A DNA stretch of 64,000 nucleotides from Vreelandella populi (GTDB lineage Bacteria > Pseudomonadota > Gammaproteobacteria > Pseudomonadales > Halomonadaceae). The notes below the pieces were generated by a model, which saw nothing but the letters and a program-made list of their open reading frames with translations, made no database searches and was not told where the DNA came from. Where the stretch lies: contig NZ_RZHE01000002.1 in NCBI RefSeq assembly GCF_003989825.1, positions 310,001 to 374,000 on the forward strand. Direction: 5' to 3'. Positions 30,374 to 39,258 of the stretch are shown here, in pieces. Both the position numbers and the translations under genes were made by a program. Every line of letters starts with the position of its first letter. Within the stretch, counting starts at the first letter, position 1.

Positions 30374-31615
30374 ATGCTTGATCGTTTGCCTTTCTTGGTG
30401 GGGCTGCGCTACGTGCGCGCCAAACGCCGAAATCACTTTATCTCATTTATCTCATTAACATCGATGCTCGGATTGATGCTGGGGGTAGCAGTACTCATCC
30501 TGGTGTTATCCGTGATGAACGGTTTCGATCACGAGCTGCGTACCCGTATCCTAGGGATGGTGCCGCACACCAAGATTGAATCCACCGAAGGGCTGGTTGA
30601 GTGGGAAGCTTTGGCAGACCGCCTGACTCAGCGTGAGCGGGTGGTTGGCGCAGCGCCTTACGTCGAACAGCAGGGCATGTTCTCGGCAGGCGGGCGCAAT
30701 CAGGGCGCCATGGTCAACGGTATCGATCCGGACTGGGAAGACCAGGTGTCGATTATTGGCCGGCATATGCGCCAGGGAAGCCTAAATGACTTGGTGCCAG
30801 GTGAGTGGAATGTCGTGCTGGGCTCTATGCTGGCCCGCCAGCTGGGAGTTGGGGTGGGCGACTACGTTACTCTGCTGGTACCCGAAGCATCGATTACGCC
30901 TGCCGGTGTCTTTCCGCGTCTGAAGCGCTTTACTGTCAGCGGTATTTTTAGCGTTGGCGCTGACCTTGATGCCAACCTTGCCTACGCCAATATTTCAGAT
31001 ATGCAAACCCTGGCGCGCCTGGGTGACGCGGTAGGCGGGCTACGCTTGGAGCTTGATGACTTGTTTATTGCCGGTAGCGAAACCCAGGACATCGTCAACG
31101 AGCTGGGCCCGGGCTATCGGGGAACCGATTGGACGTTCTCCCATGGCAATCTTTTCCAGGCCATCCAGATGGAAAAACGCATGATTGCCCTGCTTTTGAC
31201 GGTGATCATTGCCGTGGCGGCATTCAATATTGTCTCTACGCTGGTAATGGTGGTCACCGACAAGCGGGCTGATATTGCCATTTTGCGTACCATTGGCGCG
31301 ACACCGCGCTCCATCATGGGCATCTTTATCGTGCAGGGGCTTGCCATTGGCTTGATCGGTATAGCGATTGGCGTCGCTGTGGGTATTTTGCTGGCGCTGA
31401 CGGTGTCTGATTTGATCAGTTGGTTTGAAGCCACCTTTGGTATCCAGTTCCTGGATGCTGGCGTTTACTTTATCAGTGATTTGCCATCCCAACTGCAGTG
31501 GGATGACGTGCGGGATATCGTGTTGGCGGCGTTCGGCCTGACCTTCCTGTCGACGCTATACCCTGCCTGGCGCGCCGCTCGCGTTCAACCGGCGGATGTT
31601 CTGCGCTATGAATAA
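30374..31615 (+). CDS. lolC: Lipoprotein-releasing ABC transporter permease (LolC/LolE family)
   Basis: 413 residues from the ATG at 30374, which has AAGGA eight bases upstream; an earlier in-frame ATG has no ribosome site. The N-terminal segment FLVGLRYVRAKRRNHFISFIS and first membrane helix are the LolC/E/MacB pattern, followed by a large periplasmic domain (about 50-250) and three C-terminal membrane helices. The end has YPAWRAARVQPADVLRYE. With LolD it lifts lipoproteins from the inner membrane to LolA. No second permease gene follows lolD, so it may act as a LolF-type homodimer. Confidence 0.92.
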   Translation: MLDRLPFLVGLRYVRAKRRNHFISFISLTSMLGLMLGVAVLILVLSVMNGFDHELRTRILGMVPHTKIESTEGLVEWEALADRLTQRERVVGAAPYVEQQGMFSAGGRNQGAMVNGIDPDWEDQVSIIGRHMRQGSLNDLVPGEWNVVLGSMLARQLGVGVGDYVTLLVPEASITPAGVFPRLKRFTVSGIFSVGADLDANLAYANISDMQTLARLGDAVGGLRLELDDLFIAGSETQDIVNELGPGYRGTDWTFSHGNLFQAIQMEKRMIALLLTVIIAVAAFNIVSTLVMVVTDKRADIAILRTIGATPRSIMGIFIVQGLAIGLIGIAIGVAVGILLALTVSDLISWFEATFGIQFLDAGVYFISDLPSQLQWDDVRDIVLAAFGLTFLSTLYPAWRAARVQPADVLRYE

Positions 31616-31625
31616 GGATGCTTCT

Positions 31626-32411
31626 ATGTCTATAAAAACGTCGTCTACAAGTACGTCATCTACCAACATGTCGCCTGAATATGCTGCGCCAATGAATACA
31701 TCTCCCGGTACAGCGTCCGAGCCGGCCATCATGCTGGATTGTCAGGGTCTGACGCGGATTTATAGCGAAGGGCCGCAAGATCTAACCGTACTCGATAAAC
31801 TTGATCTTTGTGTGCGTGCAGGCGAGCGGGTTGCCATTGTAGGCAGCTCGGGTTCAGGTAAAACCACGCTGCTCAATTTGCTGGGTGGATTGGACCGGCC
31901 AAGCGATGGCCGGGTGGTGATCGCGGGTGAGCCGCTTTCCACACTTAATGAAGCGGCGCTGGGCAAATTTCGCAACCGCTATATCGGCTTTGTTTATCAG
32001 TTTCACCATCTGCTGGCAGAATTCACGGCGGTGGAGAACGCTGCACTTCCGTTGATCATTCGCGGTCAGTCAAAGAAAACGGCCGAGAAGCGTGCCATGC
32101 AGATCTTGGAGCGGGTAGGGATGAAGGCGCGGGCGGACCATAAGCCTGGAGAACTTTCCGGTGGCGAGCGTCAACGGGTTGCCATTGCCCGGGCGCTGGT
32201 AACCGATCCAAGCTTGGTTCTGATGGATGAACCGACGGGCAATCTGGATCAAACCACGGCGGCAACCATTCTGGCCTTGATGGATGAACTAGCCAAAGAA
32301 AGCGCCTGTGCCTTCGTTATCGTTACCCATGATGTAGGGCTTGCAGCACACCAGGATAGAGTGCTGAAGCTCGATGCCGGCAAGCTCATCGAGCAACCCC
32401 GCACGCCTTAA
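31626..32411 (+). CDS. lolD: Lipoprotein-releasing ABC transporter ATPase LolD
   Basis: 261 residues from the ATG at 31626 with AAGGA upstream. ABC motifs: Walker A GSSGSGKT at 73-80, signature LSGGERQRVAIARAL, Walker B LVLMDEPTGNLD and the switch His in VTHD. The family is normally about 230 residues; the extra ~34 at the N-terminus are Ser/Thr-rich and look disordered. A later start is possible (Met at 23 or 36) but neither has a clear ribosome site. Starts ten bases after the permease stop. Confidence 0.94.
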   Translation: MSIKTSSTSTSSTNMSPEYAAPMNTSPGTASEPAIMLDCQGLTRIYSEGPQDLTVLDKLDLCVRAGERVAIVGSSGSGKTTLLNLLGGLDRPSDGRVVIAGEPLSTLNEAALGKFRNRYIGFVYQFHHLLAEFTAVENAALPLIIRGQSKKTAEKRAMQILERVGMKARADHKPGELSGGERQRVAIARALVTDPSLVLMDEPTGNLDQTTAATILALMDELAKESACAFVIVTHDVGLAAHQDRVLKLDAGKLIEQPRTP

Positions 32412-32959
32412 TCGTCGAATTCAGATTCGATACGTGCCCGACGCCGCTGCCTATTCAGGCGGCGGCGTTTCCAATTGTAGGAAACATGCCAGCGCCAAAT
32501 CAGGCGAATGCCGACATTGGCGACTAGCGCAAGCACGATGGCGGTCACCAGCGACCCCACCACGAGCGGCGGAAGCATGTCGTGCATTTGCTCGGCTATC
32601 CAGCGTGTTGAAATGCGTGAAGGTGCTTCGCGTGCCGGTGCGCCAAGAATAAACGTGCCCAGCCGATAGTTGGCGTAAAAAATAAGCGGCATGGTAAGAG
32701 GGTTGGTAATCCAGACAAGGCCCACCGACAGCGCCAGATTGCATCGGCTTAGCCGAGCACCCACCGCCGCGACCACCATTTGAAAAGGGATCGGCAGCAT
32801 GGCGCAAAACAAGCCGACGCTAAAGGCATTGGCAACGCTTCGACGAGTTAAAAGCCACAACCCGGGATCAGCTATCAGCGGCGCTATGAAGCGTAAGGAC
32901 CGCTGCCGCTTTAACGTATCGGGTTTAGGCATGTAGCGCTGCAGGAAACGGCGCGGCAT
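32408..32959 (-). CDS. DUF2062 membrane protein
   Basis: 183 residues. A basic N-terminus (MPRRFLQRYMPKPDTLKRQ) is followed by the DUF2062 core: SVANAFSVGLFCAMLPIPFQMVVAAVGARLSRCNLALSVG and WITNPLTMPLIFYANYRLG, with two to three hydrophobic helices and a C-terminal helix pair. The C-terminal tail is Arg-rich. Function unknown. It faces lolD and overlaps its end by four bases. From memory, the Pseudomonas order also has a DUF2062 gene between lol genes and comEC. Confidence 0.88.
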   Translation of the reverse strand: MPRRFLQRYMPKPDTLKRQRSLRFIAPLIADPGLWLLTRRSVANAFSVGLFCAMLPIPFQMVVAAVGARLSRCNLALSVGLVWITNPLTMPLIFYANYRLGTFILGAPAREAPSRISTRWIAEQMHDMLPPLVVGSLVTAIVLALVANVGIRLIWRWHVSYNWKRRRLNRQRRRARIESEFDD

Positions 32960-33056
32960 GTCAGGTACTCTTGACGACTAGTGCACCCTATTATCCATAT
33001 AGCGTAGCGCTTCGGCTATGCCGAGTACGTGAAGTTCTTATGCCAAGGAGGATCGT

Positions 33057-35324
33057 ATGTCGTTAGGCGTTGCGATACCGGCGGCGCTGGCGACGCTGTT
33101 AGGCGCTATTGCTGCTGGATTAAGCGGTAGTACGGGGACGCTAAACCCACTTATCGGCGCGGGCCTGCTAAGTATATTGTTAGTCATGATATGGCGGCCA
33201 AGGGCATTACCCTGGCTGGTTTTGGGTGGCTGGGTGTTTATAGGCATTCATCAGGAGTGGGCCAGCCGTCTGCCAGCAGGGCTTAACGGTGAGGATGTGA
33301 TGGTTGAGGCCTCGCTTCTCAGCGTAACCCCTTTAGGTGGTTCACAGCGGCTTATGCTGGCCATTGATCGCTGTGAAGCACCCGTTGGGTATCCTAATTG
33401 CCATTTGCTCAGGAAAGTGCGCGTTACTGCTTACGGCGATGCTGACTATCAGCCTGGCGAACAGTGGCAGATGTTGGTGCGCCTGCGTCCTCCTAGTGGG
33501 TTTGCCAATCCCCATAGCTTCGACTTTGAACAATGGCTATGGCGGGAGGGTATTCACGCGACGGGTTATGTACGCCAGGAACCCGCGCCGGAAAGGATTG
33601 CTGCCGCTGGCTTCTCAGTGCGCCGGTTAGCGCTTGAGGTGTTGGATAGTGCGCCGCTTGAGGCGCGTACTCAACGCTGGTTAGCAGCTCTGACCCTGGG
33701 CGAGGGAGATAGATTAACCCAGGATGACTGGACGCTGCTCAATGCCACGGGCACCACGCATCTGGTGGTCATTTCCGGGCTTCACGTGGGCCTGGTCGCC
33801 GGTTTTGGGTTGCTGCTGGCAAGAACCGTCGCGCGGTTTGTGTCGCCGCTTAACTGGCGAATGCGGGTATGGCCATGGTGGGTGGCTGCCGCCACGGCCG
33901 TTGGGTATGCGCTGTTGGCCGGTTTAGCGCCACCGGCCATGCGGGCTATGGTAATGACGCTGGTGGGGCTCTGGGTATTAAGCGGCCGGCACGCGCCAGG
34001 CGTCTGGCAAGCGTGGTGGCTGGCGCTTGCGCTGGTCATATTGGTCGACCCGCTCTCACTATGGCGCCCTGGCCTCTGGCTTTCTTTTCTTGCCGTCGCC
34101 TGGCTGATGGTTATATGGCAGGGACGAGCGCGCCCGCAAGGGATTAAAGGCTGGTGTTTGGCGCTATTACGCTCGCAGCTACTGCTGGCTCCATTAATGG
34201 CCGCTGCCGTATTGATCGCATTTGGGCGTATCGCGCCCGGAGCACCCATTATTAATCTGGTGGCCGTTCCCTGGGTAAGCTCAGTAATGGTGCCGCTGGC
34301 ACTTGTAGGCTGGCTTTTTGCTCCCTTGCCTTTAATAGGGACGGGAGTTTGGTGGCTATTTGAGCAGGCGTTATCCGTTCTTCACACGTTGCTCACGCAG
34401 GCTATGGCGCTGTGGCCGTTGTGGGAGCCTGATTATACAGCAATCTATCCGTTAAGTGGTGCGCTACTGCTGTTAGCACTTTGTTGGGGGCTGCCGGGTA
34501 TTTCTGCCTGGTTAAGAGCCGGAGCCATAATGCCAGTGGCGTTGCTTCCTTTCTGGTCAACGGCAGATGCTATCCCTGACGCTGCGCTGCGAGTAACAGT
34601 GCACGATGTTGGTCAGGGGCAGTTGGTTGAGCTGCGTAGTTCTCGTTACCGCCTGTTGTACGATACCGGGCCGCGCTTTCAGACAGGGTTCATGCCGCTT
34701 CAAGCGCTATGGTCCCCTAACCAGCACTTCGAACAGGTAATCGTCAGTCATGCCGATAGCGACCACGCAGGTGGGGTGAGTGCGTTAGTGAATGATCATC
34801 GTGTTGAGCACTGGTATGCCCCAGTGGGGGAGACGCTACCCATAGCCACTGATGCTTGCCAGCGTGGACAAACGTGGCAGCGCGATGGTGTGACCTATCG
34901 CTTTTTATGGCCACCGGCTGGTCCAACACATTATTCAGCCAATGATCGTTCCTGCGTGCTGGAAGTGAGTATAGGAGAGCAACGTCTTCTGATTACCGGT
35001 GATGTTAGCCGTGATATCGAAAGGCGATTTTTACGCGATATTGATTTACCCGTCAGCGTGTTGATTGCCGGTCACCACGGTAGCCTTACCAGCTCTGGCG
35101 TTCAGTTTGTGCAGCATACGTCACCTCGGCATGTGATATTCAGTGCTGGACGCAACAACCGATTTCATCATCCGGTCGATACAGTAGTGCGTCGTTTTAA
35201 CCGGCAGGGGAGCTGCTTATGGAATACGGGGCATGATGGAGCGCTGCGTTTCTGGCTTAAGGAGGATCAGCCAGTAGTGGTCAAACCGACTCGGCGACTA
35301 TCGGTTCATACGAAGCGGTGTTGA
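33057..35324 (+). CDS. comEC: DNA uptake channel protein ComEC/Rec2
   Basis: 755 residues, typical length. An N-terminal membrane and DUF4131 region (about 1-170) is followed by the competence domain with many membrane helices (about 215-490), starting TGTTHLVVISGLHVGLVAGFG. A metallo-beta-lactamase-like domain fills the C-terminus, with TVHDVGQGQ, the metal motif SHADSDHAGG and AGHHGSLTSSG. ComEC carries single-stranded DNA across the inner membrane during transformation. AAGGAGG is a strong ribosome site. It appears intact. Confidence 0.93.
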   Translation: MSLGVAIPAALATLLGAIAAGLSGSTGTLNPLIGAGLLSILLVMIWRPRALPWLVLGGWVFIGIHQEWASRLPAGLNGEDVMVEASLLSVTPLGGSQRLMLAIDRCEAPVGYPNCHLLRKVRVTAYGDADYQPGEQWQMLVRLRPPSGFANPHSFDFEQWLWREGIHATGYVRQEPAPERIAAAGFSVRRLALEVLDSAPLEARTQRWLAALTLGEGDRLTQDDWTLLNATGTTHLVVISGLHVGLVAGFGLLLARTVARFVSPLNWRMRVWPWWVAAATAVGYALLAGLAPPAMRAMVMTLVGLWVLSGRHAPGVWQAWWLALALVILVDPLSLWRPGLWLSFLAVAWLMVIWQGRARPQGIKGWCLALLRSQLLLAPLMAAAVLIAFGRIAPGAPIINLVAVPWVSSVMVPLALVGWLFAPLPLIGTGVWWLFEQALSVLHTLLTQAMALWPLWEPDYTAIYPLSGALLLLALCWGLPGISAWLRAGAIMPVALLPFWSTADAIPDAALRVTVHDVGQGQLVELRSSRYRLLYDTGPRFQTGFMPLQALWSPNQHFEQVIVSHADSDHAGGVSALVNDHRVEHWYAPVGETLPIATDACQRGQTWQRDGVTYRFLWPPAGPTHYSANDRSCVLEVSIGEQRLLITGDVSRDIERRFLRDIDLPVSVLIAGHHGSLTSSGVQFVQHTSPRHVIFSAGRNNRFHHPVDTVVRRFNRQGSCLWNTGHDGALRFWLKEDQPVVVKPTRRLSVHTKRC

Positions 35325-35380
35325 AGCGCTGCGCCATAAGGTAGAATTCAGCGCATTGCACACTATTGCCGGGAGCGCGT

Positions 35381-37117
35381 GTGACTGATTCAGGTTGGAT
35401 TCTTTATAAAAGACTGCTGGGCTACGTAAAACCGCATTGGCGAGCATTTGCCATGGCGGTTGCAGGATTTGTGGTGTATGCCGCATCAAGCACGGCACTG
35501 GCGGAAATGATGAAACGCCTGATCGACGGCATTCAGAACCCGGATGCCGCGTTCCGCCTATTTTTACCGCTGTTTGTGGTGCTCATGTTTGCCGCGCGCG
35601 GACTTGGCACCTTTTTAAGCACTTACTATATGGCCTATGTGGGCCGCTATGTGATCCATACATTGCGCTGTGATGTGTTTGGCCATTTGCTGCATTTGCC
35701 AGGCCGCTTTTTCGATCATCACTCAAGTGGCCACCTAGTGTCACGGGTGACTTACCACGTAGAGCAGGTTGCGGGTGCGGCTACCAATGCGGTGACGGTT
35801 ATTCTGCGTGAAGGTCTGTTTGTTGTGGGGCTGGTTAGCTATCTGTTCTGGACGAACTGGATGCTGACCCTGCTGTTTCTAGGCGTAACACCAATTATTG
35901 CTGTAGTCGTGAGCTATGTCAGCAAGCGGTTTCGGCGTATATCCAAACGTATCCAAAGCTCCATGGGGGATGTCACCCATGTGGCATCTGAAGCGCTCTC
36001 GGGGTATCGCGTGGTACGCACCCACGGCGCCGAGGCCTATGAAACCAAACGTTTTGAACGTGTCAGCGAAGAAAACCGCAAACAGAGCATGAAAGAAGCG
36101 ATGACCCGGGCCATAAGCTCTCCGGTCATTCTCATGCTGGTGGCCATATCCATGGCACTGCTGGTATGGCTCGCCATGGCGCCTTCGCTGATGGCTAATA
36201 TGACGCCGGGTGAATTCGTCGCATTCATCACCGCGGCCGCCCTGATGATCAAACCAGTGCGTCAGCTCACCGAGATCAACAGCGAGATCCAAAAGGGGAT
36301 TGCGGCTGCCTCCGAACTGTTTGGACTGATGGACTTGGCCCCCGAGCAGGATACAGGCCAGCACGTACCTGAACGCCTGAACGGTGAGCTTCTTATTGAT
36401 AATGTCAGCTTTCGTTATGCAGACGACCAGCCGGAAGTGCTGCACAACATTGATCTCAAGGTCTCACCCGGTGAGCTGGTAGCCATTGTGGGCCGTTCAG
36501 GAAGCGGTAAATCAACCTTAGTAAGCCTGTTGCCGCGTTTTTATCGGCCAAGCGAAGGACGCATTTTAATCGATGGCATTAATATTGATGAGTATGCGCT
36601 AGGTCCATTGCGCCAGCAGATTGGTCTGGTTTCTCAGCAAGTGACACTGTTTAACGCAACGATTGCCGACAATATTGCGTATGGCGCTGCTAGCCCGGAC
36701 CGTCAAGCCATTGAAGCGGCTGCCAAGGCTGCCTATGCCAGCGAGTTTATCGAAAAAATGCCCCAAGGCTATGAAACCGTAGTGGGCGAAAACGGGGTAA
36801 TGCTGTCGGGTGGGCAACGCCAGCGTTTGGCTATCGCCCGGGCAATATTCAAGGATAGTCCGGTATTGATTCTGGACGAAGCGACGTCTGCGCTGGATAC
36901 CGAATCCGAGCGCTATATTCAAAAAGCGCTGGAGTATGTCTGCAAAGGGCGGACGACGCTGGTCATTGCCCATCGGCTGTCGACAATTGAGCGTGCGGAT
37001 CGAATCTTGGTAATGGATCAGGGACGAATCGTTGAGCAGGGCACCCATCAAACGCTTCTGGCAACGGGCGGCGCTTATGCAGCGCTGCATCAGCTGCAGT
37101 TTCAGGACACGCCATGA
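35381..37117 (+). CDS. msbA: Lipid A flippase MsbA
   Basis: 578 residues from a GTG at 35381 with GGGAG upstream; a TTG five codons earlier is less likely. Six membrane helices (about 20-310) are fused to one ATPase domain: Walker A GRSGSGKS near 375, signature LSGGQRQRLAIARA and Walker B ILDEATSALD. A homodimer flips core-lipid A across the inner membrane. lpxK follows with a four-base overlap and acts two steps earlier, the same pairing as in E. coli. Confidence 0.95.
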   Translation: MTDSGWILYKRLLGYVKPHWRAFAMAVAGFVVYAASSTALAEMMKRLIDGIQNPDAAFRLFLPLFVVLMFAARGLGTFLSTYYMAYVGRYVIHTLRCDVFGHLLHLPGRFFDHHSSGHLVSRVTYHVEQVAGAATNAVTVILREGLFVVGLVSYLFWTNWMLTLLFLGVTPIIAVVVSYVSKRFRRISKRIQSSMGDVTHVASEALSGYRVVRTHGAEAYETKRFERVSEENRKQSMKEAMTRAISSPVILMLVAISMALLVWLAMAPSLMANMTPGEFVAFITAAALMIKPVRQLTEINSEIQKGIAAASELFGLMDLAPEQDTGQHVPERLNGELLIDNVSFRYADDQPEVLHNIDLKVSPGELVAIVGRSGSGKSTLVSLLPRFYRPSEGRILIDGINIDEYALGPLRQQIGLVSQQVTLFNATIADNIAYGAASPDRQAIEAAAKAAYASEFIEKMPQGYETVVGENGVMLSGGQRQRLAIARAIFKDSPVLILDEATSALDTESERYIQKALEYVCKGRTTLVIAHRLSTIERADRILVMDQGRIVEQGTHQTLLATGGAYAALHQLQFQDTP

Positions 37118-38109
37118 CGCTGGCCCAGCGCTGGCTGAAAGGGGCCTATAACGGTAGCCCCTGGCTTATGCCACTGCGCCCGTTAGGTGCGCTTTATCAG
37201 CGTATGATGTCACGGCGTAAAGCGGCCTATCAAAGCGGTAAAAAAGCCACGTGGCGCGCGTCCGTCCCCGTTATTGTGGTGGGTAATATTACTCTGGGAG
37301 GGACGGGAAAGTCTCCGCTAGTTGCTTGGCTGGGCCGTTGGCTTGCCACGCAGGGTTGGTCACCGGGGATTGTCACCCGTGGCTATGGGGGTAAGGCTGA
37401 GCATTACCCGCTTCATGTAAAGGCCAATACCGACCCTTCGCAAAGCGGTGACGAGCCGGTCATGCTGGCACAGCAAACCGGCTTGCCGGTGGTGGCGGAC
37501 CCTAAGCGCTCACGCGGTGTGCAAGCGCTGATAGACGCTGGCTGCAATATCATTTTAAGCGATGACGGGCTGCAGCATTTGGCGCTGGAGCGAGATATTG
37601 AGCTTGTCGTCATTGATGGGGCACGAGGCCTGGGTAATCAGCGTTGTCTACCTGCCGGGCCGCTGCGTGAATCGGCGCGCCGTCTGGAAAGTGTCGATGC
37701 GGTCATTGTTAATGGTGAGCCGCGCCAGCCGCTGTCGGTTAGCACCACGTCCATGCAGCTTATGCCGGTATGCTGGCGGCGTTTAAGTAATGGTGAACGT
37801 CTCCCGCTAACACCACTGCCGTTTAGCCTGCCCGCCTTCAGCGTGGCCGGTATCGGGCACCCTGAACGATTTTTTACCACACTACGCGCGATAGGCGTCG
37901 AGGGCGAAATGCGCCCGCTGGCAGATCATCAGCGTTTCAATGCCGATATCTTTGCTTCAGCTCAGCAGCGGCCTGTCGTGATGACGGCAAAAGACGCCGT
38001 AAAATGTATGGAAATTGCACCACTCAACAGTTGGGTATTGGAAGTGGAAGCCGTGCTTCCGCTAGAATTTGAACACTGGCTGACAGCCAAACTGTCGGCT
38101 TTATCCTGA
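37114..38109 (+). CDS. lpxK: Tetraacyldisaccharide 4'-kinase LpxK
   Basis: 331 residues. The modified P-loop GNITLGGTGKSP spans 58-69, with VTRGYGGKAE near 87 and the DDGLQHLALERDIELVVIDG block near 150. LpxK phosphorylates the 4' position of the lipid A disaccharide at the inner membrane. ATGA overlap with msbA. Confidence 0.96.
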   Translation: MTLAQRWLKGAYNGSPWLMPLRPLGALYQRMMSRRKAAYQSGKKATWRASVPVIVVGNITLGGTGKSPLVAWLGRWLATQGWSPGIVTRGYGGKAEHYPLHVKANTDPSQSGDEPVMLAQQTGLPVVADPKRSRGVQALIDAGCNIILSDDGLQHLALERDIELVVIDGARGLGNQRCLPAGPLRESARRLESVDAVIVNGEPRQPLSVSTTSMQLMPVCWRRLSNGERLPLTPLPFSLPAFSVAGIGHPERFFTTLRAIGVEGEMRPLADHQRFNADIFASAQQRPVVMTAKDAVKCMEIAPLNSWVLEVEAVLPLEFEHWLTAKLSALS

Positions 38110-38122
38110 AGGGGATGTACGC

Positions 38123-38332
38123 ATGGATAAGGAATTGCTGGCAATGCTGGTCTGCCCGTTATGTAACGGCAAACTCAAATATGATCGCGAGGCGGAGGAG
38201 CTGCGTTGCCATTATGACGGCTTGGCCTATCCCGTTCAGGAAGGTATCCCCGTTATGCTGCCCGAAGAAGCCCGGGTAATGAACGCTGATGAAAAACTGC
38301 CGCCATCGCCGGGGCGCACGGGAGACGCATAA
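38123..38332 (+). CDS. Trm112-family / UPF0434 (YcaR-like) small protein
   Basis: 69 residues. Starts with [17 protein letters not shown], holding a CPxC pair, followed by [25 protein letters not shown], the UPF0434 consensus. Only three of the possible zinc ligands are evident (Cys, Cys, Cys/His). The function in bacteria is unclear. Its stop shares one base with the kdsB start, and lpxK-ycaR-kdsB is a widely conserved order. Confidence 0.92.
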   Translation: MDKELLAMLVCPLCNGKLKYDREAEELRCHYDGLAYPVQEGIPVMLPEEARVMNADEKLPPSPGRTGDA

Positions 38333-39102
38333 TGACGTTTCCTGCCTTTACCGCCGTTGTGCCAGCGCGCTATGGGTCTACGCGGCTGCCCGGCAAACCG
38401 CTGCTTGAGATAGCCGGTGAACCCATGGTGGCCCACGTATGGCGGCGTGCCTGCCAAAGTCAGGCGAGTCGCGTTGTAGTTGCCACTGACGACACGCGCA
38501 TTCGTGATGCGATGCTTCCCTATGGAGCCGAAGTTGTCATGACTCGGGCTGAGCATCCCTCTGGCACTGATAGGCTTGCTGAAGTTGCTCAACTGCTCGG
38601 GCTACACGATGACGAGTTGGTGGTTAACGTTCAGGGTGATGAGCCGCTAATTCCTCCTGCGTTAATCGATCAGGTGGCATTACGCCTTGCAGAGGATAAA
38701 GAGGCGTCTATCGCCACGCTTGCTGAGCCTATCAGCGATGTAGATTCGCTGTTCAACCCCAATGTGGTCAAGGTGGTGCGTTCATTAGAGGGCAGGGCGC
38801 TGTATTTTTCCCGGGCGCCTATCCCATGGGATCGCGAACAGTTCAAGCAAGTGCCTACCCTGCTTGAAACCGATGCATGGCTTCGCCATATCGGCATTTA
38901 TGCGTACCGCGCAAGCTTTCTGGCGGCCTACTGCGACTGGCCAGCATCCATGCTTGAGCAGTTAGAGCAGCTTGAACAGCTGCGCGCCTTACAGCACGGC
39001 CATTTGATTCAAGTGGCACTGGCGTGCGAGATCAATCCAGCGGGTGTTGATACGCAAGAAGATCTCGACCGGGTGCGCGCCTTGTTAACGTCCACCGGTT
39101 AA
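38332..39102 (+). CDS. kdsB: CMP-KDO synthetase KdsB
   Basis: 256 residues. Nucleotide-binding motif [16 protein letters not shown] at the N-terminus, VATDD near 50, [13 protein letters not shown] near 100 and [10 protein letters not shown] near 160 are the family's marks. It activates KDO for transfer to lipid A. A Leu-Glu-Gln repeat near residue 210 (38956-38981) fits the family alignment and is not an insertion. Confidence 0.96.
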   Translation: MTFPAFTAVVPARYGSTRLPGKPLLEIAGEPMVAHVWRRACQSQASRVVVATDDTRIRDAMLPYGAEVVMTRAEHPSGTDRLAEVAQLLGLHDDELVVNVQGDEPLIPPALIDQVALRLAEDKEASIATLAEPISDVDSLFNPNVVKVVRSLEGRALYFSRAPIPWDREQFKQVPTLLETDAWLRHIGIYAYRASFLAAYCDWPASMLEQLEQLEQLRALQHGHLIQVALACEINPAGVDTQEDLDRVRALLTSTG

Positions 39103-39174
39103 CGGTATTTCAATAACTGATTGTCGATGTGCTTTTTTAAGCGCTCATTTTTACGTACAAGGAAGCGCTTTGTG

Positions 39175-39237
39175 ATGCGGGTACTTTTCGTCTGTTTGGG
39201 TAATATTTGCCGCTCGCCCACGGCGGAGGGCGTTTGA
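39175..39237 (+). pseudogene. Relic of a low-molecular-weight protein tyrosine phosphatase gene
   Basis: Only 20 codons before a stop: MRVLFVCLGNICRSPTAEGV. This is the exact N-terminus and catalytic P-loop (CxxxxCRS, Cys7 and Arg13) of the LMW-PTP family, whose members are about 150 residues. AAGGA still lies upstream. After the stop the frames are closed within 20 bases, and murB begins at 39259, so almost all of the gene is missing. From memory, Pseudomonas has an intact ptpA in this place between kdsB and murB. A single large deletion just after GV is the simplest explanation. Confidence 0.8.
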
Positions 39238-39258
39238 AAGTGAACAGGTGCAATAACG

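Noticed and set aside
38956..38981. Leu-Glu-Gln repeat in kdsB as a possible expansion
   Set aside because: Alignment by eye with other KdsB proteins shows the same length and a similar LEQ-rich helix, so it is not an insertion.
39139..39170. Inverted repeat AAGCGCT/AGCGCTT before the phosphatase relic
   Set aside because: Seven bases with an 18-base loop is weak and next to a decayed gene; no function can be argued from sequence.
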